Positions 5,818-13,697 are shown, numbered from the stretch's first letter. The stretch is DNA of 16,258 nucleotides from an uncultured Eubacteriales bacterium (GCA_905203455.1 CAJKVX010000015.1:1-16258), one strand, 5' to 3'. Numbers and translations are program-made. Notes: generated from the letters alone by a model not told the origin.

Positions 5818-5849
5818 GAATTTCCTCACGGGGCTTTTAGAGGTAATTC
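5818..5849 (+). promoter_or_regulatory. Leader hairpin upstream of rpsL, possible ribosomal-protein binding site
   Basis: GAATTTCCTC (5818-5827) pairs with GAGGTAATTC (5840-5849) with a single T-T mismatch and a 12-base loop ACGGGGCTTTTA. It lies 23 bases before the rpsL start, just ahead of AGGAGG. Ribosomal-protein operons often carry leader hairpins bound by one of their products. I do not recognise this one as a known class, and the role is inferred. Confidence 0.45.
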
Positions 5850-5872
5850 GCCAAATTTATAGGAGGTATATT

Positions 5873-6250
5873 ATGCCAACCACAAACCAGTTAATTAGAC
5901 ACGGTAAAGGCAGAGAAAAACAAACCTACAAATCTAAATCACCAATTCTTGATGAGTGCCCTCAAAAAAGGGGTGTTTGTTTGTCTGTTACAACAACCTC
6001 TCCAAAAAAGCCTAACTCTGCACTAAGGAAAATTGCAAGAGTTAAACTTTCAAACAGAATGGAAGGTACTGTTTACATTCCTGGAATTGGCCATAACTTG
6101 CAAGAACACAGCGTTGTTCTTATTCGTGGTGGTCGTGTTAAAGATTTGCCAGGTGTTAGGTATCATATTGTTCGTGGAACTCTTGATACCGCAGGTGTTA
6201 AAGACCGTAAACAAGCAAGAAGTAAATATGGCGCTAAAAAGCCTAAATAA
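5873..6250 (+). CDS. rpsL: 30S ribosomal protein S12
   Basis: S12 sits at the decoding centre of the small subunit and helps set accuracy of codon reading. The 125-residue product contains the family signatures PTTNQLIRHGK (2-12), TSPKKPNSALRK (about 42-53), GIGHNLQEHSVVLIRGGRVK, DLPGVRYHIVRG and ARSKYGAKKPK at the end. The Lys in PKKPNS and the Lys in GGRVKDLPG, classic streptomycin-resistance positions, are unchanged. The start at ATG 5873 is set by AGGAGG (5861-5866) and by homology; the frame is open back to 5732, but a start there would precede the transcript. It is the first gene of the str cluster, 19 bases before rpsG. It is preceded by its own promoter and a structured leader, not by rpoC. 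Confidence 0.99.
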   Translation: MPTTNQLIRHGKGREKQTYKSKSPILDECPQKRGVCLSVTTTSPKKPNSALRKIARVKLSNRMEGTVYIPGIGHNLQEHSVVLIRGGRVKDLPGVRYHIVRGTLDTAGVKDRKQARSKYGAKKPK

Positions 6251-6269
6251 TTAAAAGAGGAGAAAGATT

Positions 6270-6740
6270 ATGTCAAGAAGAAATTCTGCAACCGTGCGTG
6301 AAGTTTTGCCAGACCCTAAGTATAATTCAACAGTTGTTACAAAACTTGTTAACCAAATTATGCTTGATGGCAAAAAGACGATTGCTCAAAATATTGTTTA
6401 TGATGCATTTGATATCGCTAGTGAAAAACTTGGCAAAGAGGCAATGGAAATTTTTGGTCAGGTTATGGAAAATGTTAAACCTGTGCTTGAAGTTAAAGCA
6501 AGGCGTGTTGGGGGTTCAACTTACCAAGTGCCTATGGAAATTAGGGCTCAAAGAAGACAAACCCTTGCCATTAGATGGATTGTTGATGCTGCAAGAAAAA
6601 GAAGCGAAAGAACTATGGCTGAAAAACTTGCAGGTGAACTTATGGACGCATATAACAGCACTGGCGGTGCATTCAAGAAGAAAGAAGAAGTGCACAGAAT
6701 GGCTGAGGCTAACAAGGCATTTGCATCATACAGATGGTAG
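6270..6740 (+). CDS. rpsG: 30S ribosomal protein S7
   Basis: S7 starts assembly of the 3' domain of 16S rRNA and lies at the E-site/mRNA exit channel. The product has 156 residues, the usual length. It opens MSRRNSATVREVLPDPKYNS and contains the family segments LMLDGKK-like IMLDGKKTIAQ (about 30-40), ARRVGGSTYQVPMEIR (about 77-92), RRQTLAIRWIVDAARKR and EVHRMAEANKAFASYRW at the end. AGAGGAG lies ahead of the ATG. It is cotranscribed with rpsL. A terminator follows, so fusA is at least partly uncoupled. In E. coli S7 represses the str operon by binding the rpsL-rpsG gap; here that gap is only 19 bases and shows no matching structure. Confidence 0.99.
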   Translation: MSRRNSATVREVLPDPKYNSTVVTKLVNQIMLDGKKTIAQNIVYDAFDIASEKLGKEAMEIFGQVMENVKPVLEVKARRVGGSTYQVPMEIRAQRRQTLAIRWIVDAARKRSERTMAEKLAGELMDAYNSTGGAFKKKEEVHRMAEANKAFASYRW

Positions 6741-6746
6741 AAAACT

Positions 6747-6778
6747 AAGTTGGGTGCGTTGCTCTCAACTTTTGTTTT
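6747..6778 (+). terminator. Intrinsic terminator after rpsG
   Basis: AAGTTGGG (6747-6754) pairs with CTCAACTT (6764-6771), including one G-U pair and a 9-base loop, followed by TTGTTTT. It sits seven bases after the rpsG stop and separates rpsL-rpsG from fusA-tuf. Confidence 0.75.
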
Positions 6779-6819
6779 AAAATTTAGTTAGTTTATTTTT
6801 AAAATTGAACAAGATAAAA

Positions 6820-6878
6820 AATTTACCCTTAAATGTTTGATTTTAATTCAAACATTGGTTATAATTAATGGGTAAATT
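6820..6878. repeat. Nested inverted repeats framing the fusA promoter
   Basis: The outer pair is AATTTACCC (6820-6828) with GGGTAAATT (6870-6878). The inner pair is AATGTTTGA (6832-6840) with TCAAACATT (6848-6856). Both are perfect over 9 bp. The inner one covers the -35 box and spacer and the outer one brackets the whole promoter. This may be a two-site operator, or a long hairpin in RNA reading through from rpsG. Confidence 0.5.
6837..6865 (+). promoter_or_regulatory. Sigma-A promoter of fusA-tuf
   Basis: TTGATT (6837-6842) and a perfect TATAAT (6860-6865) are spaced 17 bp. The start would be near 6872, about 42 bases before the fusA ATG. Confidence 0.8.
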
Positions 6879-6913
6879 GCTGATTATTTACACTTTAATA
6901 GGAGAATTTATTT

Positions 6914-8986
6914 ATGCCCAGAGATTATGCGTTAGACAAAATTCGTAACATTGGTATCATGGCGCACATTGATGCCGGAAAAACAACAACAACTGAAAGA
7001 ATTTTGTATTTTACTGGTAAGTCTCACAAGATTGGTGAAGTTCATGATGGTCAAGCAACTATGGACTGGATGGAACAAGAGCAAGAAAGAGGAATAACAA
7101 TCACCTCTGCTGCAACCACTTGTGTTTGGAAAAACCATAAAATTAACATTATTGACACTCCTGGTCACGTTGACTTCACAATTGAAGTTGAAAGAAGCCT
7201 TAAAGTTCTTGATGGTGCAATTGAACTTTTCACTGCAAAAGAGGGGGTTCAAGCACAATCAATTAAGGTTTGGAAACAGGCTGATAAATACGGAGTGCCT
7301 AGAATTGCTTACATTAACAAGATGGATACCCTTGGTGCTGACTTCTACTTTGCGGTTAACGCAATGAAAGAGCAACTTGGCGCAAACGCTGTTCCTCTTC
7401 AATTGCCAATTGGCAAAGAAGATGGGTTTATTGGTTTGGTTGACCTTGTTGAAATGAAGGCAATAATTTACAAAGATGATGAAGGCAAGGACATGGAAGT
7501 TACCGACATTCCTGCTGACATGGTTGACCTTGCAAAAGAATACAGAACTCAACTTAACGAGGCTGTTGCTGAAACTGATGACATTTTGCTTGAAAAGTTT
7601 TTCTCAGGTGAAGAGTTCACTGTTGAAGAACTTAAAAAGGCAATAAGAAAGGCAACAATTGAACTAAAAATGACTCCTGTTCTTTGCGGTTCATCTTACA
7701 AAAACAAGGGAACACAACTTTTGCTTGATGCAGTTGTTGACTATTTCCCTTCACCACTTGACATTCCGCCTGTTAAAGGTGTTGACATGAAAGGAAACAC
7801 TATTTACCGCAAGGCAGATGATAAAGAGCCGCTTGCAGGGCTTGCATTTAAAATTGCGAAAGACCCATTTGGAACTTTAACATTTTATAGAATCTATTCA
7901 GGTAAAATTTCAACCGGTTCTTATGTTTACAACTCAAACAAAGAAAAACGCGAAAGAATTGGCAGGCTTGTTAGAATGCACGCAAACGCAAGAACAGAGG
8001 AAACTGAGGCTTACGCGGGCGACATTGTTGCAATTGTTGGACTTAAAGACACAACAACAGGTGAAACCCTTTGTGACGAAAGCAACCCAATAATTCTTGA
8101 CCCAATGGAGTTTCCTGAACCTGTTATTTCAAAAGCGGTTGAACCAAAAACCAAGGCAGACCAAGAAAAAATGGCGGTTGCTCTTGCAAAACTTGCAGAG
8201 GAAGACCCATCATTCCAAAGATACACTGACACCGAAACCGGGCAGACAATTATTAAAGGAATGGGCGAACTTCACCTTGACATCATTATTGACAGAATGA
8301 GAAGAGAATACAAGGTTGAATGTAATGTTGGTGCGCCTCAGGTTGCATACCGTGAAACAATTAAATCTAAGGTAACAAGCGAAGGTAAATACATTAAGCA
8401 ATCTGGTGGTAAAGGTCAATACGGACACTGTATTGTTGAGTTTGAACCATTACCAGCGGGTTCAGGGTATGTGTTTGAAGATAAAACAGTTGGTGGGTGC
8501 ATTCCTAAGGAATATATTCCTGCTGTTGACAAGGGCATTCAAGAAGCAAGGCTTTCTGGGGTGCTTGCTGGTTATGAAACTGTTGACTTTAAAGCAACAG
8601 TTGTTGACGGAAGTTATCACGAAGTTGACTCTTCGGAAATGGCATTTAAAATTGCGGCATCAATGGCATTTAGGGACGGAATGAAAAAGGCAACGCCTGT
8701 GATTTTGGAACCTATAATGTATGTTGAAATTGAAGTGCCTGACCAATATCTTGGAGATGTTATGGGAGATGTTTCAAGAAGACGTGGTAATGTTCTAGGA
8801 ACTTCACTTAAAAATGGAGTGCAAACAATAAGAGCAGAAATTCCTTTGGCTGAAATGTTTGGCTATGTAAGTGATTTGCGTAGCAACACACAAGGCAGAG
8901 GAAACTACACTATGGAGCCTTCACACTATGCTGAAGTGCCTAGAAATGTTGCTGAAAAAATTATCGGCGACAGTGCAAAAAAATAA
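6914..8986 (+). CDS. fusA: Elongation factor G
   Basis: EF-G is the GTPase that drives translocation of tRNAs and mRNA, and with RRF splits ribosomes. The product has 690 residues, the normal length. GTPase motifs are AHIDAGKTT (17-25), RGITI (59-63), DTPGHVDF (81-88) and NKMD (135-138), with CGSSYKNKG as G5. The domain IV segment DGSYHEVDSSEMAFKIAASM and the closing VPRNVAEKII are typical of the true EF-G rather than of a tetracycline-resistance homologue. The switch-following stretch IELFTAKEGVQAQSIKVWK differs somewhat from the common '..AKGGVQPQSETVWR'. AGGAG (6900-6904) precedes the ATG. The gene has its own promoter and is followed by tuf after 31 bases, with no terminator between. Confidence 0.99.
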   Translation: MPRDYALDKIRNIGIMAHIDAGKTTTTERILYFTGKSHKIGEVHDGQATMDWMEQEQERGITITSAATTCVWKNHKINIIDTPGHVDFTIEVERSLKVLDGAIELFTAKEGVQAQSIKVWKQADKYGVPRIAYINKMDTLGADFYFAVNAMKEQLGANAVPLQLPIGKEDGFIGLVDLVEMKAIIYKDDEGKDMEVTDIPADMVDLAKEYRTQLNEAVAETDDILLEKFFSGEEFTVEELKKAIRKATIELKMTPVLCGSSYKNKGTQLLLDAVVDYFPSPLDIPPVKGVDMKGNTIYRKADDKEPLAGLAFKIAKDPFGTLTFYRIYSGKISTGSYVYNSNKEKRERIGRLVRMHANARTEETEAYAGDIVAIVGLKDTTTGETLCDESNPIILDPMEFPEPVISKAVEPKTKADQEKMAVALAKLAEEDPSFQRYTDTETGQTIIKGMGELHLDIIIDRMRREYKVECNVGAPQVAYRETIKSKVTSEGKYIKQSGGKGQYGHCIVEFEPLPAGSGYVFEDKTVGGCIPKEYIPAVDKGIQEARLSGVLAGYETVDFKATVVDGSYHEVDSSEMAFKIAASMAFRDGMKKATPVILEPIMYVEIEVPDQYLGDVMGDVSRRRGNVLGTSLKNGVQTIRAEIPLAEMFGYVSDLRSNTQGRGNYTMEPSHYAEVPRNVAEKIIGDSAKK

Positions 8987-9017
8987 AATAAAAATTAAAT
9001 AAAAAGGAGAAATAAAA

Positions 9018-10235
9018 ATGGCAAAAGCAAAATTTGACAACACAAAACCTCACGTTAACGTTGGAACAATTGGCCACGTTGACCACGGTAAAACAACTCT
9101 TTCTGCTGCAATTTCTTTCATTATGGCTCATGACAATGACCCAGACAGCAAAGAAGTTAAAGACTATGACCAAATAGACTCAGCACCAGAAGAGAAAGCA
9201 AGAGGTATTACAATTAACACTGCACACATTGAATACCAAACTGCAAAAAGACACTATGCACATGTTGACTGCCCAGGACATGCTGACTATGTTAAAAACA
9301 TGATTACTGGTGCAGCACAAATGGACGGAGCAATCTTGGTTGTTGCAGCAACTGATGGCCCAATGCCTCAAACTCGTGAACACATTCTTCTTGCTCGTCA
9401 GGTTGGTGTTCCTAAAATTGTTGTATTCATGAACAAGATGGACCAATTAGGTAACGATGCTGAACTTGCAGACCTTGTTGAAATGGAAATTCGTGAACTT
9501 CTTACTCAATATGGTTTTGATGGTGATAACACTCCTGTTATTCGTGGTTCTGCATTCTTAGCACTTGAAGATGCTAAAGCAGGCAAATGGGATACTGAAA
9601 ATGTTGCCGCTATTAGAAAACTTATGGACGCTGTTGACGAATATATTCCAACTCCAACTCGTGACACTGATAAACCATTCTTGATGCCAATTGAAGATGT
9701 TTTCACAATCACTGGTCGTGGAACAGTTGTAACTGGTCGTGTTGAGCGTGGTGTTCTTAAACTTAATGACACTGTTGAAATTGTTGGTATGGCTGAAAAA
9801 GCACAACAAACAGTTGTAACAGGCATTGAAATGTTTAGAAAACTTCTTGATGAAGCAGTTGCAGGTTACAACATTGGTGTTCTTCTTCGTGGTATCCAAA
9901 GAACAGATGTTGAGCGTGGTCAAGTTCTTTGCAAACCAGGCACAATTCATCCACACACAGAGTTCACTGCTGAAGTGTATGTTTTAACTAAAGAAGAAGG
10001 TGGTCGTCACACTCCATTCTTTAACAACTATCGTCCACAATTCTATTTCAGAACAACTGATGTTACAGGTTCAATTGAACTTCCAGAGGGCACTGAAATG
10101 GTTATGCCTGGCGATAACACAAGAATGACTGTTAAACTTATCACTCCAATTGCAATTGAAGAAGGTCTTCGTTTCGCAATTCGTGAAGGTGGCAGAACAG
10201 TTGGTTCAGGTGTTGTTTCTAAAATTCTTAAATAG
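9018..10235 (+). CDS. tuf: Elongation factor Tu
   Basis: EF-Tu is the GTPase that delivers aminoacyl-tRNA to the ribosome. The 405-residue product has GHVDHGKT (19-26), RGITIN (62-67), DCPGHADY (84-91), NKMD and a G5 GSAFLALE, followed by the beta-barrel domains 2 and 3 with TGRGTVVTGRVERG, GGRHTPFFNNYRPQFYFRTTD and a C-terminal GSGVVSKILK. A stretch before the Asp-Gln-Ile-Asp (about 38-50) is a few residues longer than in E. coli. AAGGAG lies ahead of the ATG. Arg is mostly CGT here (14 of 22 by my count) while neighbours favour AGA/AGG, the bias expected of a very highly expressed gene. It ends the str cluster at a strong terminator. Confidence 0.99.
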   Translation: MAKAKFDNTKPHVNVGTIGHVDHGKTTLSAAISFIMAHDNDPDSKEVKDYDQIDSAPEEKARGITINTAHIEYQTAKRHYAHVDCPGHADYVKNMITGAAQMDGAILVVAATDGPMPQTREHILLARQVGVPKIVVFMNKMDQLGNDAELADLVEMEIRELLTQYGFDGDNTPVIRGSAFLALEDAKAGKWDTENVAAIRKLMDAVDEYIPTPTRDTDKPFLMPIEDVFTITGRGTVVTGRVERGVLKLNDTVEIVGMAEKAQQTVVTGIEMFRKLLDEAVAGYNIGVLLRGIQRTDVERGQVLCKPGTIHPHTEFTAEVYVLTKEEGGRHTPFFNNYRPQFYFRTTDVTGSIELPEGTEMVMPGDNTRMTVKLITPIAIEEGLRFAIREGGRTVGSGVVSKILK

Positions 10236-10250
10236 TGAAACCTAAAACCA

Positions 10251-10289
10251 AAAATAGAGGTAAAGTTAAATCTTTACCTCTATTTTTTT
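10251..10289 (+). terminator. Strong intrinsic terminator after tuf
   Basis: AAAATAGAGGTAAAG (10251-10265) pairs perfectly over 15 bp with CTTTACCTCTATTTT (10272-10286) around a 6-base loop, with the T-run reaching 10289. Confidence 0.93.
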
Positions 10290-10435
10290 ATCTTAGCATT
10301 TATGATTTTTATTATAAAATTCTGGCTAAAAAATCTAATTCAAAAGTTTAAATTACCCTTAGGCTAGACTAAAAATTTTGTTAAACATCAGCAGAAAAGG
10401 GCTAAGTTGTGGCACAAATTATAATTTCATATTAG
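10290..10435. other. AT-rich intergenic DNA before the 23-bp repeats
   Basis: No gene, terminator or clear promoter is visible. A segment CAGAAAAGGGCTAAGTTGTGG (from 10392) and the stretch at 10413-10435 fall in register with the repeats that follow but match them poorly, so the array may once have begun further left. Confidence 0.4.
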
Positions 10436-10595
10436 CATGAAAAATGGTTGCGTTATTGTTTGAGAGTTAGTAATTCTTATACATGAAAAATAGTTGTACT
10501 TTTGCAAGAAAAGTGGTTGCTTTCTGCATAAAATTTTAATGCATTTTTACATTAAAAATGGTTGCGTTGTAGCATAAAAAATGATTGCAGATGTG
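10436..10595 (+). repeat. Degenerate tandem array of about seven 23-bp units
   Basis: Units start at 10436, 10459, 10482, 10505, 10527, 10550 and 10573, so spacing is 23, 23, 23, 22, 23 and 23. The best units follow CATGAAAAATGGTTGCGTT. By eye, against the first unit, those at 10482, 10505, 10550 and 10573 agree at about 16-20 of 23 positions, 10527 at about 14 and 10459 at only about 9. The array stands between the tuf terminator and the Ca2+-ATPase gene. 23 is not a multiple of three, so it is not a decayed coding repeat. It may be a set of protein-binding sites or an ageing minisatellite. Confidence 0.7.
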
Positions 10596-10703
10596 AAAAG
10601 AGTTTAGTGAATTCATTTATTTGCAGGCCTTTGGAAAAAAATTTAAATTTAAAGGTAATAAAACTTCTTTTGGTGTTAGTATACTTTAAGCAAAGGGGGT
10701 TTT
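10596..10703. other. Leader region of the Ca2+-ATPase gene
   Basis: No ORF is present. A weak promoter candidate is TTGCAG (10621-10626) and TAAATT (10644-10649), spaced 17 bp. TATACT at 10680-10685 is a better -10 box, but it has no -35 partner and lies too close to the ribosome site (GGGGG, 10695-10699). Confidence 0.35.
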
Positions 10704-13427
10704 ATGGACTATTCAACAGTGAGTTACAAACAGGTGCTTGAATATTTGGGGGTTAGCGTAAATGGACTGAATGATTTAAAAGTTGAGAAAAACCGGCAAC
10801 TTTATGGCTCAAATGTTCTTGAAAAAGCAAAGAAAACCTCTTTAATTGCAAGATTTTTTAGTCAATTTAAAAACCTAATGATAATTATTTTGTTAATTTC
10901 AGCAGTAATTAGCCTAACAATGGCACTTGTTAAACATGAGTATAGCGATTTGTTTGAGGGCGGAATTATCTTTTTAATTGTCATTGTTAATGCCATTATT
11001 GGTGTTGTGCAAGAAAAAAAGGCTGAAAACTCGCTTGAACTTCTTGCTAAAAAAACGGGAACCCACACCACCGTTTTAAGAAATGGTAAGTTGCAAAAAA
11101 TTGAAACAGGGCAAGTTGTTGTTGGGGATATTGTTGAGTTGATGGCTGGGGATATTGTGCCAGCCGATGTGAGGCTAATTACCTCAAAAAACCTTAAATG
11201 TGATGAAAGTTCACTCACAGGTGAAAGCCAAGCCGTTTATAAAGATGCGAACTTTGTGTGCAAACCGCACACAGCCCTTGCAGATATGCAAAATATGTGT
11301 TTTTCAGGCACGGTTGTTACTTTTGGTAAAGCAACGGGCGTTGTTGTTAGCGTTGGAAAAGATACTCAAATTGGCAAAATTGCAAAAATTTTAAACAAGG
11401 CCGTTAAACAGAAATCTCCACTTGAAAAAAATATTGACAAAATTGGTAAAGTTTTAACCATTGGAATATTGGGAATTGTTGCAATAGTTTTTGTTGTTGA
11501 ACTTCTGTTTTCGGCAAAATTAGATGTTTTAGAGGCTTTTTTAATTGCAATTGCCTTGGCTGTTGCTGCAATTCCTGAAAGTTTGCCCGCTGTTATTACC
11601 ATTGTTATGGCTCTTGGTGTTGAAAGGCTAGCAAAAAAGGGCGCTATTGTGAAGGTGTTAGGGGCTGTTGAAACGCTTGGCTGTTGCAATGTTATTTGTT
11701 CAGACAAAACAGGAACCCTAACTCAAAACAACATGCAAGTAAAACATATTTTTGCAAATGGCAAACTTTGCAGTGCCCAAGATTTTGATATATCAAAAAA
11801 CCAAGAACTTATTAATGCAATTGTTTTGTGTAATAATGCACAGGTTGGGGCAGATGGCAAAGTTGTGGGAGACGCAACTGAAACATCTCTTATTAACTTT
11901 TGTTTAAGCAAAAACATTAACATTGAAAACATCAATGCAAAACACCCTAGGCTTAATGAAATTCCATTTGATAGCAAGCGAAAAATAATGTCAACCGTTA
12001 ATGCCTTTTCATCAATTGCCGAGAGTGGCGAGGTTGTTATTTATTCAAAGGGAGCGTTTGATTATTTAATTGAAAACTGCACAACTTGCCTAATTAATGG
12101 GCAACAGGTGTCAATGACTGAACAGTTAAAAAAAGAGATTGAAAGAGCACATGAAAGCCTTGGCAGCATGGCAGAAAGGGTTATTGCCGTTACCAAGAAG
12201 TGTGAGCAAAAAACGCAAAATGACAGCACTATAAGTAAAAAAAATGAGCAAAATTTGATGTTTTTGGGGCTTTTTGGCATTTTTGACCCACCAAGAACAG
12301 AAGTTAAAAGAAGCATTTCAACCTGCAAAAAAGCGGGGCTTGTGCCTGTTATGATAACAGGGGACCACCCACAAACGGCATTTGCAATTGCAAAAGAAGT
12401 TGGAATTGCCCAAAGTTTTGACCAAGTGATAACTGGCAAAGACCTTGCAAAAATGAGCAGTAAAGACCTGAAAAAGAATATTTCAAAGTTCACGGTGTTT
12501 TGCAGGGTTACCCCTGAAGATAAGGTTAAAATTGTTAAAGCGTTTAAAAGTGTTAACGGGGTTGTTGCCATGACAGGCGATGGCGTGAATGATGCCCCAA
12601 GCCTTAAAGTGGCAGACATTGGCATTGGCATGGGCTCGGGCACAGATGTTACAAAAAGCGTTGCCGATTTGGTGTTAACTGATGATGATTATTCAACAAT
12701 TGTTATAGCCGTGAAAGAGGGGCGAACAATTTATGGAAACATTCAAAAAACCCTGCAATTCCTTATTTCAACAAATGCAGTTGAGGTTTTGGGTATTTTT
12801 GTTACCGCTCTTGTTATAAAAGATGCCGTGTTTTTACTTCCAAGCCAAATTCTGTTTATTAATCTTATAACAGATAGTCTTCCTGCTTTTGCGTTGGGGC
12901 TTGAACCACCTGAAGCAGACATTATGGAGCAGCAGCCAAGAAAAGCCAATGAAACGGTGTTTTCGGGCGAAGTTGGCACGGCAATAATTTACCAAGCCTT
13001 TGTTCAAACACTTATTGTTCTTGTTATGTTTGTGATTTGCAATGTGAAATTTGGCAACAAAGTGGCTTCAACCATGGTGTTTTTAACAATCTGTTTAATG
13101 CAAATTTTGCATGCGGTTAACTGCAAAACCAACAAAAGTTTGGCAAAAATCAATGTTTTTGCAAATAAAACATTCAATTTAAGTTTTCTTGCTTTGTTTG
13201 TGCTTATTTTGCTTGTTGGGCTTGTTCCATTCCTTCAAACTGCATTTAACATTGTTTCACTTAATGCTGTGCAATGGGTTATTGTTGCACTTTCAAGCAT
13301 TTCAATAATTCCATTCGTTGAATTGTGCAAAGCGGTTGTGCATAAATATGAAAAAGTGCATAATGAAAAAACTGCAAAATCACTGCAAAATATTAACAAA
13401 ACTGCAAAAAAAGTTAATAATATATAG
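10704..13427 (+). CDS. P-type Ca2+-transporting ATPase (P2A, SERCA/PMR1-like)
   Basis: This 907-residue membrane pump uses ATP to export cations, most likely Ca2+. In order: a cation-ATPase N-terminal domain (1-60), TM1-2 (about 54-100), actuator domain with TGES (172-175), TM3-4 with PESLP (291-295), phosphorylation site DKTGTLT (D334), nucleotide domain with YSKGAF, hinge MTGDGVNDAP (623-632), and TM5-10. Ca2+ ligands of SERCA are matched in TM4 (E292), TM5 (N691 and E694 in STNAVEV) and TM6 (N720, T723 and D724 in NLITDSLP). In TM8 the SERCA E908 position appears to be Gln800, so binding site I may be altered. The ATG follows GGGGG by a short spacing. The C-terminal tail (about 885-907) is Lys/Asn-rich. 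An Mn2+ or Na+ pump of the same family is possible. Confidence 0.93.
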   Translation: MDYSTVSYKQVLEYLGVSVNGLNDLKVEKNRQLYGSNVLEKAKKTSLIARFFSQFKNLMIIILLISAVISLTMALVKHEYSDLFEGGIIFLIVIVNAIIGVVQEKKAENSLELLAKKTGTHTTVLRNGKLQKIETGQVVVGDIVELMAGDIVPADVRLITSKNLKCDESSLTGESQAVYKDANFVCKPHTALADMQNMCFSGTVVTFGKATGVVVSVGKDTQIGKIAKILNKAVKQKSPLEKNIDKIGKVLTIGILGIVAIVFVVELLFSAKLDVLEAFLIAIALAVAAIPESLPAVITIVMALGVERLAKKGAIVKVLGAVETLGCCNVICSDKTGTLTQNNMQVKHIFANGKLCSAQDFDISKNQELINAIVLCNNAQVGADGKVVGDATETSLINFCLSKNINIENINAKHPRLNEIPFDSKRKIMSTVNAFSSIAESGEVVIYSKGAFDYLIENCTTCLINGQQVSMTEQLKKEIERAHESLGSMAERVIAVTKKCEQKTQNDSTISKKNEQNLMFLGLFGIFDPPRTEVKRSISTCKKAGLVPVMITGDHPQTAFAIAKEVGIAQSFDQVITGKDLAKMSSKDLKKNISKFTVFCRVTPEDKVKIVKAFKSVNGVVAMTGDGVNDAPSLKVADIGIGMGSGTDVTKSVADLVLTDDDYSTIVIAVKEGRTIYGNIQKTLQFLISTNAVEVLGIFVTALVIKDAVFLLPSQILFINLITDSLPAFALGLEPPEADIMEQQPRKANETVFSGEVGTAIIYQAFVQTLIVLVMFVICNVKFGNKVASTMVFLTICLMQILHAVNCKTNKSLAKINVFANKTFNLSFLALFVLILLVGLVPFLQTAFNIVSLNAVQWVIVALSSISIIPFVELCKAVVHKYEKVHNEKTAKSLQNINKTAKKVNNI

Positions 13428-13621
13428 AAAAATTACATTTTGCAATAAAACTGCGGCACTTATTTACTGCTGAGTGCAGTTATAGTGGGTATTATTTTGT
13501 TTTGAAAACTGCTAAGTGCTTTATTTTACCAGTCGAGCTGCCAGATGAAACAAAAATTGTGTTTTAAAAAATGCAAAATTGATTAAAAATTACTAACAAA
13601 ATTGCAAAAAATGTTAATAAT
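13391..13621 (+). repeat. Imperfect 31-bp direct repeat spaced 200 bp
   Basis: Bases 13391-13421, the last codons of the ATPase gene, recur at 13591-13621 with three mismatches in 31. Similarity of a looser kind extends about 27 bases further left (13364 and 13564). The second copy is non-coding. This suggests an old 200-bp tandem duplication covering the 3' end of the gene. Confidence 0.6.
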
Positions 13622-13644
13622 CTGTAAGTTTTTTACAAAACCAT
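13428..13644. other. Intergenic DNA between the ATPase gene and the shared terminator
   Basis: No ORF is supported. It has a repeated motif ACTGCT(G/A)AGTGC at 13466-13477 and 13508-13519, a small hairpin ACTGC-TGAGT-GCAGT, and an inverted pair GCACTTA (13456-13462)/TAAGTGC (13513-13519). I cannot assign a function to these. Confidence 0.4.
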
Positions 13645-13697
13645 AAAAAACCACACTTTGTTTGCTCAGCGGTTGGGCAAGGGTTGTGTGGTTTTTT
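13645..13697. terminator. Bidirectional terminator between the ATPase gene and lysS
   Basis: AAAAAACCACAC (13645-13656) and GTGTGGTTTTTT (13686-13697) are perfect inverted copies, with an inner TTGCTCA/TGGGCAA stem (one G-U pair). T-runs end the structure on both strands, so it can stop transcription from both convergent genes. Confidence 0.88.

Noticed and set aside
5732..5872. 47-residue N-terminal extension of S12
   Set aside because: The frame is open by chance. The TTG at 5732 precedes the predicted transcript start, and S12 homology and AGGAGG both fix the start at 5873.
6298..6780. 160-codon open frame on the plus strand overlapping rpsG
   Set aside because: It is rpsG read in another frame. 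rpsG matches S7 from end to end, and this frame has no ribosome site.
9506..9956. Two minus-strand open frames inside tuf (106 and 132 codons)
   Set aside because: Both are antisense to EF-Tu, arise from its codon bias and have no start signals.
10436..10595. CRISPR array in the 23-bp repeats
   Set aside because: Units abut with no unique spacers, are too degenerate, and no cas genes are nearby.
10862..11218. 118-codon minus-strand frame inside the ATPase gene
   Set aside because: It is antisense to the actuator region, has no ribosome site and is low in complexity.
12062..12643. 193-codon open frame on the minus strand inside the Ca2+-ATPase gene
   Set aside because: It lies fully antisense to conserved P-type ATPase motifs (hinge MTGDGVNDAP), has no ribosome binding site and resembles no known protein.
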